DNA of 64,000 bases from MedAcidi-G1 sp002713545 (GTDB lineage: Bacteria > Actinomycetota > Acidimicrobiia > Acidimicrobiales > MedAcidi-G1). The DNA is taken from positions 22,289 through 86,288 of the forward strand of contig CAXGYF010000003.1 in NCBI GenBank assembly GCA_964013895.1. Direction: 5' to 3'. The position numbers and the translations under genes were made by a program. Each line of letters opens with the position of its first letter. Within the stretch, counting starts at the first letter, position 1. The notes under the pieces are model-generated. The model had not been told where the DNA came from, did not search any database, and saw only the letters and a program-made list of their open reading frames with translations. Positions 1-7,459 of this stretch are shown one piece after another.

Positions 1-530
1 CAGCGATGAGATTTGCGGGTCCGGTAAGGGCGGGTATAGGCGTACCGACAGTTTTTAATATACTTGGTCCGCTCTCTCACCCAGGGAGGATTAAAAGACA
101 TTTAATCGGAACTGTTAACTCCAAACTAGGGAGACAGATGGCAGAAGTCCTACTTGCAAACGGATCTAAACACGCTTGGATAGTTACCGGTGATAGTGGA
201 ATTGACGAAATTTCTGTAACCGGTTCAACTAATATCGTTGAATTGAAAGATGGAAAAATTTCAGAATGGATTTTAGATCCCTCTGATTTCGGTATTTCTC
301 TTTATTCTAATGACGCTATAAAGGGCGGATCTCCTGAAGAAAATGCTCAAATTGCCATAGATGTCTTTAATGGTCGTGAAACAGGAGGGAGGCGGGAAAT
401 GATTCTCTTAAATGCTTCTGCCGGATTAGTCGTAGGTGGTGTTGTGGAAAATATAGGCGATGGTTTGAAAAAAACGACTGAAGCTGTTGAAACTGGGGCT
501 GTCGTTGAACTTTTAGATTCTCTAAAGTGA
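1..530 (+). CDS. trpD: Anthranilate phosphoribosyltransferase, C-terminal part (cut by window start)
   Basis: Transfers phosphoribosyl from PRPP to anthranilate in tryptophan synthesis. The reading frame is already open at the first complete codon (base 3), so the gene starts upstream. The visible ~175 residues contain the family signature RxGIGVPTVFNILGPLSHPG near the start and the glycine-rich stretch GLVVGGVVENIGDG before the end. A full-length TrpD is about 340 residues, so roughly the N-terminal half, with the PRPP-binding GTGGD motif, lies outside. The TGA stop is at 528-530. It is followed by a T7A9 tract and no rightward hairpin with a U-run. No other trp gene is visible in the window. 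Confidence 0.93.
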   Translation, partial: AMRFAGPVRAGIGVPTVFNILGPLSHPGRIKRHLIGTVNSKLGRQMAEVLLANGSKHAWIVTGDSGIDEISVTGSTNIVELKDGKISEWILDPSDFGISLYSNDAIKGGSPEENAQIAIDVFNGRETGGRREMILLNASAGLVVGGVVENIGDGLKKTTEAVETGAVVELLDSLK

Positions 531-539
531 CATTTTTTT

Positions 540-596
540 AAAAAAAAATGGCTCCAAGTAGCCTTCCAGAAAACTGGTCAACTCCTTGGAGCCATT
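540..596 (-). terminator. Leftward intrinsic terminator
   Basis: Perfect 12-bp inverted repeat, 547-558 against 585-596 (AATGGCTCCAAG / CTTGGAGCCATT). The 26-nt loop contains a second small stem CCAG/CTGG. On the minus strand the stem is followed directly by a run of T (complement of the A-run 540-548), the classic rho-independent layout. On the plus strand no T-run follows, so it does not serve trpD. It lies 288 bp beyond the stop of the phosphodiesterase gene. Confidence 0.75.
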
Positions 597-758
597 CCAC
601 TTTAGATTTTGGTTTCATAAGAAACCTGTTGGTTTTAAAGCCAACTCTCTAAAATTTCAGTTCACGATTCAATTTTCAGGGTCTCAATATCATGATTTGA
701 AGCGGTGACTTCATTTCAAGGGATTGGGTACATCCGAAATTATTCTTGTGAGCTGATG
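540..758 (-). ncRNA. Candidate small RNA in the only long convergent spacer
   Basis: The stretch 531-883 has no credible ORF. On the minus strand it carries a promoter-like pair (765-792), then about 220 nt with several perfect short inverted repeats: 698-713 (5-bp stem, 6-nt loop), 628-645 (5 GC-containing pairs extended by weaker ones) and 611-626 (6-bp stem, 4-nt loop). It ends in a strong intrinsic terminator at 547-596 plus a T-run. Seen: the inverted repeats and the terminator. Inferred: that they form one transcript. It does not look like tmRNA, RNase P RNA, SRP RNA or a tRNA. It could also be an extended 3' UTR of the upstream phosphodiesterase gene. Confidence 0.35.
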
Positions 759-764
759 AAAGAC

Positions 765-792
765 ACAATACTCAGAGTAAAAAAATAATCAA
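765..792 (-). promoter_or_regulatory. Promoter-like -35/-10 pair inside the spacer
   Basis: On the minus strand TTGATT (787-792) and TATTGT (765-770) are separated by 16 bp. This resembles a sigma-70-type promoter firing leftward toward the terminator at 547-596. Start of transcription would be near 758. There is no ORF downstream, which is why a small RNA is proposed. Confidence 0.35.
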
Positions 793-804
793 GCCCGGGA
801 AAAG

Positions 805-867
805 AAATCCACATAAAAAGAAAATATTTCCACAAGAAAAATGCCACTATTCACAGATGAATCCACA
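805..867 (-). repeat. Four TGTGGA-type boxes, same orientation
   Basis: On the minus strand TGTGGATTC (859-867), TGTGAATAG (847-855), TGTGGAAAT (826-834) and TGTGGATTT (805-813) all point the same way. Start-to-start spacings are 12, 21 and 21 bp. Each matches the DnaA-box consensus TGTGGATAA at 7 of 9 positions. They sit just upstream of the leftward promoter-like pair. They could be DnaA or other activator sites, or chance in AT-rich DNA. Confidence 0.3.
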
Positions 868-883
868 GGTTAATTTTTGAAAG

Positions 884-1660
884 CTAATCCCACCATTGAT
901 TTCTTTCCATTAAAACATTTTTAAGAACAGTTGGCTCATCAGTCATTAGACCATCCACTCCCATGTCGAGAAGTTCGTTCATTTCCTGATGGTCATCAAC
1001 GGTCCAGACATGAACCTGCAATCCTCGCGAGTGTGCTTTCTCAACGAAATCAGGAGTAACTATCTTTACAGGGCCAGATTTTTGTGGAACTTGAAGGCAG
1101 TGATAGCTAGTTTTTGATCTGTAGAAGCTAAATCTCCCTGCTAGAAATTTTATTACTGCTTTTGGTCCTGCCGAAACGCATAGTTTGGAGCCCAACTCTT
1201 TACGTATTTCTATAATTCTTCTATCTGAGAAAGAACCGATGCAAACACGATCTAGAGAATTTGTTCTTTTCAAAAGACTCGTCAAGGGGTCTACTACGGA
1301 ATCTGCCTTCGGATCTATATTTATGTTTGCGGCGGGAAAAGATTCTAGGAGCTCAGAGAGAGTGGGGATTTTAGCGAAGCCATCAATTTCAATTCTAGAA
1401 ATTTCTTTTGAAGTGTGGTCAGAAATTTTCCCGACACGACCGGTGACACGTTCCAGCGAGTCATCGTGAAAAGCGAACACTTCGCCATCTTTGCTGGAAT
1501 GTACGTCGGTTTCTAAATACTTGTACCCCATGTCTATTGCGTTTTGAAATGCGGGCATCGTATTCTCCGGAAATTTCCCAGCACCACCCCTATGAGCGAA
1601 AGGTATGGGCCCAGGATGCTCAAGAAAAGGAAATGATTTTGGGTTTATCAAATGAGTCAT
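884..1660 (-). CDS. Glycerophosphodiester phosphodiesterase
   Basis: Hydrolyses glycerophosphodiesters (deacylated phospholipids) to glycerol-3-phosphate and an alcohol. The GDPD family signature is complete: HRGG at 23-26, E50 and D52 in YLETDV, and H65 in FAFHDD, the general-acid and metal-binding residues. At 258 residues it is a normal single-domain cytosolic UgpQ-type enzyme; no signal peptide is seen. The ATG start is supported by a TAATCT hexamer six bases upstream (leaderless layout). It is divergent from pyruvate kinase across 69 bp. A second GDPD lies at 31259-31990 and glycerol-3-phosphate dehydrogenase at 44240-45805, so the products can be oxidised. Substrate range cannot be read from sequence. 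Confidence 0.92.
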   Translation of the reverse strand: MTHLINPKSFPFLEHPGPIPFAHRGGAGKFPENTMPAFQNAIDMGYKYLETDVHSSKDGEVFAFHDDSLERVTGRVGKISDHTSKEISRIEIDGFAKIPTLSELLESFPAANINIDPKADSVVDPLTSLLKRTNSLDRVCIGSFSDRRIIEIRKELGSKLCVSAGPKAVIKFLAGRFSFYRSKTSYHCLQVPQKSGPVKIVTPDFVEKAHSRGLQVHVWTVDDHQEMNELLDMGVDGLMTDEPTVLKNVLMERNQWWD

Positions 1661-1666
1661 ATGAAA

Positions 1667-1672
1667 AGATTA
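1667..1672 (-). promoter_or_regulatory. -10 hexamer for leaderless GDPD mRNA
   Basis: TAATCT on the minus strand, separated from the ATG at 1660 by exactly 6 nt, with no Shine-Dalgarno sequence. Same hexamer and spacing as the divergent pyk gene. Confidence 0.5.
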
Positions 1673-1717
1673 CTCAATCTTCACAGATTATTAACCCTAT
1701 GGGGTGTTACTCGATAG

Positions 1718-1723
1718 TAATCT
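1718..1723 (+). promoter_or_regulatory. -10 hexamer for leaderless pyk mRNA
   Basis: TAATCT followed by 6 nt and the ATG at 1730. No Shine-Dalgarno sequence and no convincing -35. Confidence 0.5.
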
Positions 1724-1729
1724 TTAAGC

Positions 1730-3166
1730 ATGGCCAGAAGAACTAAAATAATCGCAACCATTGGCCCAGCTTCTGAGTCTGAAAAAGTTCTTCGAGACAT
1801 GATCAGAGCTGGAATGGATGTTGCACGTTTGGGTTTAGCGCATGGGAGCATTGAAGATGCATTAAGCCGATTAGAAACCATTCGTCGGATAGCTAAAGAA
1901 GAAAATAAAACTGTTGGTATTCTTGTGGACTTACCGGGTCCAAAAATCAGACTTGCTTCTTTTGGGGATTCGCCTGTTCTTTTGGCCGAAGATTCTAAGA
2001 TTAAAGTTCAAACTGGAAATTCCTCAAGTGATAGTCAAGTGATTCAGGTTGATTACGAAAATTTGTTCAATGATGTTGAATTGGGGGACCGTCTTATTGT
2101 AGGTGATGGTCGGGGGGTAATACAGATTGAAGAAAGGCATGATACTCACTTAGATGCACGCGTAATACACGGTGGAGTGATGAGTGGACGGCCGGGTCTT
2201 TACATACCTGCTAGCCGTTTGTCGGTTTCGGCTCCAACTGACTGGGACCTGCAGGCATTAGAAAGGTTTTTGGAGAAGGATGTGGACATGGTCGCTCTGT
2301 CATTTGTACGTTCTGCGTCAGATTTAGACAAACTTTCATTAGAGCCCCATCCAATCGGTCCTCTAGTAGTTGCGAAGATCGAAACCCGAGAAGCTGTTGA
2401 AGATCTCTCGGAAATCATTGAGGCTTCTGGTGCAGTAATGGTGGCAAGGGGAGACCTTGGCAATGAGTGGCCGATTGAAGAACTTCCTATTCTCCAAAAA
2501 GAAATAATTCGTAAGTGCATAGCTTTTGGACGTCCTGCTATCACAGCAACACAGATGTTGGAATCTATGATTATTGCACCGGATCCGACCCGTGCAGAGG
2601 TATCGGATGTGGCAAATGCAGTTTGGGACGGAACAAGCGTACTGATGCTTTCAGGAGAGACAGCAGTTGGCGCAGATCCGGTAAATGCTCTGGAGACAAT
2701 GGCGCGAATAGCAGAGCGAGCTGATGATGTATTCGACCATCGCTCATGGGGAGAAGAGTTGTCAGAAATGAGGCTAATCGATACCGATGATCCAAATACG
2801 TCTGTTACTGATGCAATGACACAGGCAACTTATCGAGCAGTTACCGAACTAGGGGTAGAGACAATTCTGTGTATATCAGGAACAGGGTTCACTGTTCGGT
2901 CCATGGCGCGATTCAGGCCCACTGCTCGGATCATCGGTTTGACTTCAGAACGGAGAACAGTCGGGCAGCTGTCTCTTAGCTGGGGCACAGAATCTATCTA
3001 CCTTGAACAAGGTGGAGATATCGAGTCACGTATTAATGCTGCTCTTCATATTGTGAGAGACAAGGCTGGTCTACGAGGAGGCGAATTAGTAGCAGTTCTA
3101 GCAGGTACAAATGCTAATGCTCGGGCAACGAATGTCTTAAGAATCGAGCAGATACCGCACGTCTAA
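1730..3166 (+). CDS. pyk: Pyruvate kinase
   Basis: Converts phosphoenolpyruvate and ADP to pyruvate and ATP, the last step of glycolysis. The 478 residues cover the TIM-barrel with the inserted B domain and the C-terminal domain. Visible motifs are KIIATIGPAS at 6-15, VDLPGPKIRLA near 65-75, MVARGDLG near 237-244 and TATQMLESM near 271-280 with the signature region. The residue run after GDLG is NEWP where VEIP or similar is usual; the catalytic residues around it are kept. Divergent from GDPD. Its stop is 3 bp from the stop of the convergent small membrane protein gene. Confidence 0.97.
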   Translation: MARRTKIIATIGPASESEKVLRDMIRAGMDVARLGLAHGSIEDALSRLETIRRIAKEENKTVGILVDLPGPKIRLASFGDSPVLLAEDSKIKVQTGNSSSDSQVIQVDYENLFNDVELGDRLIVGDGRGVIQIEERHDTHLDARVIHGGVMSGRPGLYIPASRLSVSAPTDWDLQALERFLEKDVDMVALSFVRSASDLDKLSLEPHPIGPLVVAKIETREAVEDLSEIIEASGAVMVARGDLGNEWPIEELPILQKEIIRKCIAFGRPAITATQMLESMIIAPDPTRAEVSDVANAVWDGTSVLMLSGETAVGADPVNALETMARIAERADDVFDHRSWGEELSEMRLIDTDDPNTSVTDAMTQATYRAVTELGVETILCISGTGFTVRSMARFRPTARIIGLTSERRTVGQLSLSWGTESIYLEQGGDIESRINAALHIVRDKAGLRGGELVAVLAGTNANARATNVLRIEQIPHV

Positions 3167-3169
3167 GAT

Positions 3170-3475
3170 TTAAGATTCATCACAGAATGGGTTTTTGCTT
3201 TCCGGAATGTAAATTTTCTGCCCAAATATCTCACAGTTGCAAGTGTTAATACATCCAGACAAATCTGATCTCTCAGTCCATACACCAAAAGCTAAAGCGA
3301 GAATGATCACAATAAAAGTAAATTTGACTAAAACTTTACTTATGAATCTAAGAACTAAAAATAAAAGTATTCCTAATACCACCAATGCAACAATGCTCAA
3401 ATTCTGAGTAATTTCTGGAGAAATCCAATCAGGAAGTGAGTTCACGTTAGCAATTTCAGGAATTATCTTAGACAC
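3170..3475 (-). CDS. Small membrane protein with a cysteine cluster
   Basis: 101 residues of unknown function. A hydrophobic block at about 26-45 and a second at about 50-66 predict two membrane helices. The C-terminal tail carries four cysteines, three of them in SGCINTCNCEIFG, which could bind metal or form disulfides. The GTG start at 3475 is preferred because a TAGTCT hexamer lies exactly 6 nt upstream. Stop is 3 bp from the pyk stop; divergent from mobA. I do not recognise a family. Confidence 0.6.
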   Translation of the reverse strand: MSKIIPEIANVNSLPDWISPEITQNLSIVALVVLGILLFLVLRFISKVLVKFTFIVIILALAFGVWTERSDLSGCINTCNCEIFGQKIYIPESKNPFCDES

Positions 3476-3481
3476 ATACGA

Positions 3482-3487
3482 AGACTA
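3482..3487 (-). promoter_or_regulatory. -10 hexamer supporting a GTG start
   Basis: TAGTCT on the minus strand, 6 nt, then GTG at 3475. It gives independent support for a real gene beginning with GTG. Confidence 0.45.
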
Positions 3488-3560
3488 GTCAGAGTCGATT
3501 GCAGATAAGTGGAGGCCTTTCAAAAATGAGAAAAATAAAGATATCGACATGAAAAGTAAA

Positions 3561-3566
3561 TAGAGT
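3561..3566 (+). promoter_or_regulatory. -10 hexamer for mobA
   Basis: TAGAGT followed by 7 nt and the ATG at 3574, with no Shine-Dalgarno sequence. Probably a leaderless or nearly leaderless mRNA. Confidence 0.4.
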
Positions 3567-3573
3567 TAAAACA

Positions 3574-4200
3574 ATGCAGGAAAACATCATTGCCAACTTT
3601 GGGGGAGCTGTATTAGCCGGCGGACAGAGTAAAAGAATGGGTTTCGATAAGGCTTTGTTGGAAATCGATGGCGAACCTTTAATTGGTAGAGTCGTCCGCG
3701 CGTTTAATGAGGCGGGGGTAATTGATTTCCGTATTGTTGGGGGAAACGGCGCAGTGTTTACGGCACTTGGCTATCAGTATCTATCTGATGAATATCCGGG
3801 AGAAGGTCCACTTGGTGGCATCATCACTGCTTTAAAGCACTTCAAGAGTCAGGGTAAAACGCATGTTCTGATAGTCGCTTGTGATCTTCCACATATTTCT
3901 AAAAACTTCATTACTGAGATGATTCTTAAGTCAACTGAAGAACCGAAATCTATACTTGTTCCCGTAGTCGAAGAGCGCTTACAGTGGATGCATGCGATAT
4001 GGCCAACGGATGTATTACCCAACCTGTTGAACTCTTTTTCGAACAGTATTAGAGCCCCATGGAGAGCGACTAAAGATTTGAAAATTTTGACAATAGAAGG
4101 GGTCGATCCCCAGGTCTTATTTGACGTTGATGAGCCCGACGATCTAACGATGATTCTGGAGTCAACTGCCTTTAGGAAGGATGATTTAACTGAAAGCTAA
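3574..4200 (+). CDS. mobA: Molybdenum cofactor guanylyltransferase (MobA-like)
   Basis: Attaches GMP to molybdopterin to make the guanine dinucleotide form of the molybdenum cofactor. The nucleotidyltransferase signature LAGGQSKRMGFDKA is at 14-27, GPLGGI follows near 85, and the metal-binding aspartate lies in VACDLPHI near 112. Length 208 is normal for the family. Other moco genes are not in the window, so a related nucleotidyltransferase function (MobA/MocA type) remains possible. Its last codons contain the AGGAAGGA sequence that probably serves as the ribosome site of the overlapping RNase D gene. Confidence 0.85.
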   Translation: MQENIIANFGGAVLAGGQSKRMGFDKALLEIDGEPLIGRVVRAFNEAGVIDFRIVGGNGAVFTALGYQYLSDEYPGEGPLGGIITALKHFKSQGKTHVLIVACDLPHISKNFITEMILKSTEEPKSILVPVVEERLQWMHAIWPTDVLPNLLNSFSNSIRAPWRATKDLKILTIEGVDPQVLFDVDEPDDLTMILESTAFRKDDLTES

Positions 4201-5350
4201 AAGTGAAGAATTTCAGTTAATAGAGTCGAACTCTGGTGTCGAAAAACTACTTTCTGTTATAAAAAATGAAGAAGTCTTGGCTATCGATACCGAATTCCAT
4301 CGAGAAGGAACCTACTTTCCCAAAGTAGCTTTAATCCAAATTGCTTGGGCCGAAAATAATGTTGCTTTACTGGATCCACTGTCATGCGACTTAACTCCTC
4401 TTTCACAACTTTTTGACAGTGCGACAAAATTTGTAATGCATGCCGCCGCTCAAGATTTAGAAGTTTTTTTGCGGGTTTGTGGAACTGTTCCAAAAAGACT
4501 ATTTGATACTCAAATTGCCGCTGGTTTCATGGGGCTATCAACTCCATCATTATCCATTTTACACCAACAGTATTTAGGTATAGATCTTCCAAAAGAAGAC
4601 AGGATGACCAATTGGTTGTCCCGCCCTTTAACTGACGGGCAAAAATCTTATGCTGCATCAGACGTTAAATACTTACTGAAAATTTATGATTTTCAACTTA
4701 ACCGTTTGCATGAATTGGGTCGTTTCTCTTGGGTTCAAGACGAATGTGAGTCATTTCTTGATAAGGAGTCTGTGCGTCGTTTGCCTGATCAAGCGTGGAA
4801 AAGAATCAAGGAGTTGAAACGTTTAAAAGGCAAATCAAGAGACGCGGCTCATTCAATTTCAAAGTGGCGCGAAATAGAGGCTGCAAGGCTGGATATTCCG
4901 GTTAGAAGAGTTATGTCAGATTTAGCAATTGTCTCGATATCACAACAACTTCCAAAATCCATACAAGAGTTGGGAAAAGTTAGGGGATTAGAGAAGCAAA
5001 AATTTAAAAATGAAACTGCAGAAGCAATTTTGGACGTTATCTTAAACGCCCCTCCTGTACCACTTGAAAAGAAAAGTCCAGAAACCAAATCAAAAAATTC
5101 AGACATACGAGCAGCTGTTGCTTTGGTGACTGCATATATATATCAACTGGCGCGTGATGCTGAAATAGATCCTTCTTTATTGGGAACGCGAAATGATATT
5201 GAGGCTTTAATAAGTGGCGACCCGGATTCGAAGCTTGCCAAAGGTTGGAGGGGTGAAGTTGTCGGTGAAGTAGTCAAGGATATTCTTAGTGGTAAGGTTT
5301 CTCTGGCTTTTGACGGGGAAAATAGAATATTACTCGAGCCTCGAAATTAG
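4190..5350 (+). CDS. rnd: Ribonuclease D (HRDC domain), probable CTG start
   Basis: 3'-5' exoribonuclease acting in tRNA 3'-end maturation. The DEDD exonuclease core shows DTEF at 33-36, the AAQDLEVF aspartate, and SDVKYLL near the third motif; an HRDC domain follows. The first ordinary start (TTG at 4277) would begin in the middle of the first catalytic strand. Extending upstream restores a normal N-terminus (LIESNSGVEKLL...) and reaches a stop at 4187-4189. The only plausible initiator is CTG at 4190, 8 nt after AGGAAGGA (4174-4181). It overlaps the mobA stop by 11 nt, so translation is probably coupled. Function is secure; the start is inferred. Confidence 0.85.
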   Translation: MKAKSEEFQLIESNSGVEKLLSVIKNEEVLAIDTEFHREGTYFPKVALIQIAWAENNVALLDPLSCDLTPLSQLFDSATKFVMHAAAQDLEVFLRVCGTVPKRLFDTQIAAGFMGLSTPSLSILHQQYLGIDLPKEDRMTNWLSRPLTDGQKSYAASDVKYLLKIYDFQLNRLHELGRFSWVQDECESFLDKESVRRLPDQAWKRIKELKRLKGKSRDAAHSISKWREIEAARLDIPVRRVMSDLAIVSISQQLPKSIQELGKVRGLEKQKFKNETAEAILDVILNAPPVPLEKKSPETKSKNSDIRAAVALVTAYIYQLARDAEIDPSLLGTRNDIEALISGDPDSKLAKGWRGEVVGEVVKDILSGKVSLAFDGENRILLEPRN

Positions 5351-5423
5351 AGAAAATGTGACACATTTGATCTTCAGGAGTCGCTAAGATTGCTGTTTGT
5401 GAATTGTATGTGGAGGTTTCACG

Positions 5424-5627
5424 TTGAAAAAAGGCCGGCATCGTCGCTTTGAAGAAGCGAGAGCTTTAAAACGTAACCAAGAAATGGATATTGACTCAAT
5501 ATTAGAGAGTCTCTCTAGCGACGAAGAATCTGAAATTGAAGATGAGGGTCACTCACCTGCATTTGAGGCCTGGGCGTCAGACTTTGAGGATGGTGAAAGT
5601 AACGCCGTAGAAGATGACAATAACTAA
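5424..5627 (+). CDS. Small acidic protein
   Basis: 67 residues of unknown function. A basic N-terminus (MKKGRHRRFEEARALKR) is followed by a very acidic, probably disordered remainder rich in Asp, Glu and Ser. The TTG start at 5424 is chosen because TGGAGGT lies at a good ribosome-site distance. It lies 73 bp after RNase D and overlaps the convergent ClC gene by 4 bp, with the two stop codons sharing CTA. The charge pattern recalls RNA- or ribosome-associated small proteins, but no function can be assigned. Confidence 0.55.
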   Translation: MKKGRHRRFEEARALKRNQEMDIDSILESLSSDEESEIEDEGHSPAFEAWASDFEDGESNAVEDDNN

Positions 5628-7384
5628 TTTCCGGTTTCTTCTAGAATCTCATCTAGTTTCAAAATATCGTCTGCCCGTAAAACTCCTATAAATGAGCCTG
5701 CAGAGTCAGTTACGGCGAGAATGTCTGTATGGTTGCTTTCCATTGCAGCAATTGCATCTCTTAAGGACCATGAGGGCATGGCCGCGGGAAGCTCAATCTT
5801 TATAAGGTCTGCAATCTTTGTTTCATCCCAGTCGTTTCGTTCAATATCTGAAATGTCACTGAGGCTGATAATTCCTAAGTATTTCTCCTTATCGACTACC
5901 GGAACTGACAGCTCTCGTCTTCCTAAAACATGTGAATAAACAAATTCTGATACTGAAGCATCTGGTGGAACAGTTAATACGTCTGTTGTTAGGGCAGAAG
6001 TTACGGGGAGTGTGAATCGTCTCTCAAGGTGACCGAGGCGAACGCTGTGTTGATGTTCAGCGACAGAAGACTTTCCAGCGACAAGCTGACTAACAGCTGC
6101 AGCAATTAAAGCTGGAACAACGAAAGTTCCTGCGGTTGACTCAGCGACAAACATCACTGCTGAAATCGGTGCCCTGTATCCTGCGCCTAAAAAAGCAGCA
6201 AGCCCAAGTGTGGGATACAAGCCCGGTCTGTCTGACCCTATTAATTCGCCTGTAAATTGCCCTAAAATAACCCCTTGCGCTGCTAATGGGATGAATAGTC
6301 CTCCAACACCGCCGGCGGCTAAAGTGACAAGCGTTGCTGAGATTCTAAGACCGAAAAGTAAAGCGATTAATCCGAGTCCGTTTTCGGGAGATACAACCCA
6401 CTCCATTGCTTCAATTCCTGGGCCGATTGTCAATGGAGAGCCGAACGCTGCATCAGCAGAAATGGCGAGGGCTGCTAAAAGAAGTCCCCCTATGACAACT
6501 CGTGGAACAAATGAAGTTTTTCTTGATTGGGTTTTTGACCATCTAACCAACCATGCCATTGAACGTCCCCCCAAGCCTGCTAAAACGCCTAGGAGAAGGG
6601 CGCCGAAAAGGTCACCCGTTTCAACACCAGTAAATAAGTCTGCAAGTTTTGAAGCGTCAAACCAGGCCATGCTTTCATCAGACCCGACCTGAACACTTTT
6701 GAGGTCAATGCCTATTCGGTATTCTGGATCGTTTAAGAAAGGCACGACGGGTTTAGTGCCTACAAGATTTATGTAGGTAACGTAACTTGTTGCAGCAGCG
6801 AAAAGGGATGGAAGTAGAGCTCGCCTATTGACATCATCTCTATAAGGAGCTTCAAGAGCAAATAGCACACCAGTTGCTGGTGCTTTGAAAACTGCCGCAA
6901 CTCCGGCAGCGGCACCTGCAGTAAGTAAAACTTGGATGTCTTCTCTACGAAGCCAATTTTTAAAACGCTCGGAAAGAGTGATCCCAGTTGTCGCACCTGC
7001 GTAAATCGATGGTCCTTCTAATCCCAGTGAACCACCTAAGCCAATAGTTGCTACTCCAGCCAAAAGTTTCACAGGCAAGTCTCTTAGCGGAAGTCGAGGT
7101 TTTCTTTCATGGAATGCTTTTACGAACTCGTCTGACGTGCCTGGTCCAGAATTTTTTCCAAAAAAATGAATAATTGAGACAGCCAGCAATAGACCGATGC
7201 CGGGAGCTAAGGCTATCTGCCATAGTGGACGGCTAGAAATTTCTGCCAATAGAATGTCATCTGTTAGTATTTCGAAACCTGCTATTAGAAATGCAACTAT
7301 GAAACCCGTTGCGATTGACAAAAGGAGAACTGGACTATTTCCCGTCGGTAGTAGTTTTTTGAATTTCTCCATTAGATCATTCAT
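5624..7384 (-). CDS. ClC-family chloride channel/antiporter with two CBS domains
   Basis: Voltage-gated chloride channel family membrane protein of 586 residues. The conserved segment GGSLGLEGPSIYAGA is at 117-131, with E123 matching the gating glutamate of GREGP. GVGGLFIPLAA matches the GxFxP element. The first selectivity element reads GPGTS (80-84) instead of GSGIP. After the membrane part, residues from about 460 form a CBS pair that usually binds adenine nucleotides. Whether it is a channel or an H+/Cl- exchanger cannot be decided by reading. Divergent from glcD. Confidence 0.9.
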   Translation of the reverse strand: MNDLMEKFKKLLPTGNSPVLLLSIATGFIVAFLIAGFEILTDDILLAEISSRPLWQIALAPGIGLLLAVSIIHFFGKNSGPGTSDEFVKAFHERKPRLPLRDLPVKLLAGVATIGLGGSLGLEGPSIYAGATTGITLSERFKNWLRREDIQVLLTAGAAAGVAAVFKAPATGVLFALEAPYRDDVNRRALLPSLFAAATSYVTYINLVGTKPVVPFLNDPEYRIGIDLKSVQVGSDESMAWFDASKLADLFTGVETGDLFGALLLGVLAGLGGRSMAWLVRWSKTQSRKTSFVPRVVIGGLLLAALAISADAAFGSPLTIGPGIEAMEWVVSPENGLGLIALLFGLRISATLVTLAAGGVGGLFIPLAAQGVILGQFTGELIGSDRPGLYPTLGLAAFLGAGYRAPISAVMFVAESTAGTFVVPALIAAAVSQLVAGKSSVAEHQHSVRLGHLERRFTLPVTSALTTDVLTVPPDASVSEFVYSHVLGRRELSVPVVDKEKYLGIISLSDISDIERNDWDETKIADLIKIELPAAMPSWSLRDAIAAMESNHTDILAVTDSAGSFIGVLRADDILKLDEILEETGN

Positions 7385-7459
7385 ACAGGTACTCAGCGCT
7401 TGATCCTCATGTGTGAGAAGATTGACTTGAATTCTTAAAAATAAGAGGCAGAATTAGTT

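Noticed and set aside
611..690. tRNA-like look of the hairpins with a partial T-loop-like GTTCACGATTC
   Set aside because: No acceptor stem, D-arm or CCA end can be paired around it.
805..867. Chromosomal replication origin
   Set aside because: There are only imperfect DnaA-like boxes and neither dnaA, dnaN nor rpmH is near; trpD, GDPD and pyk are not origin neighbours.
6210..6692. Long plus-strand frame inside the ClC gene
   Set aside because: Shadow of the minus-strand ClC coding frame; proline-rich, no start signal, no family.
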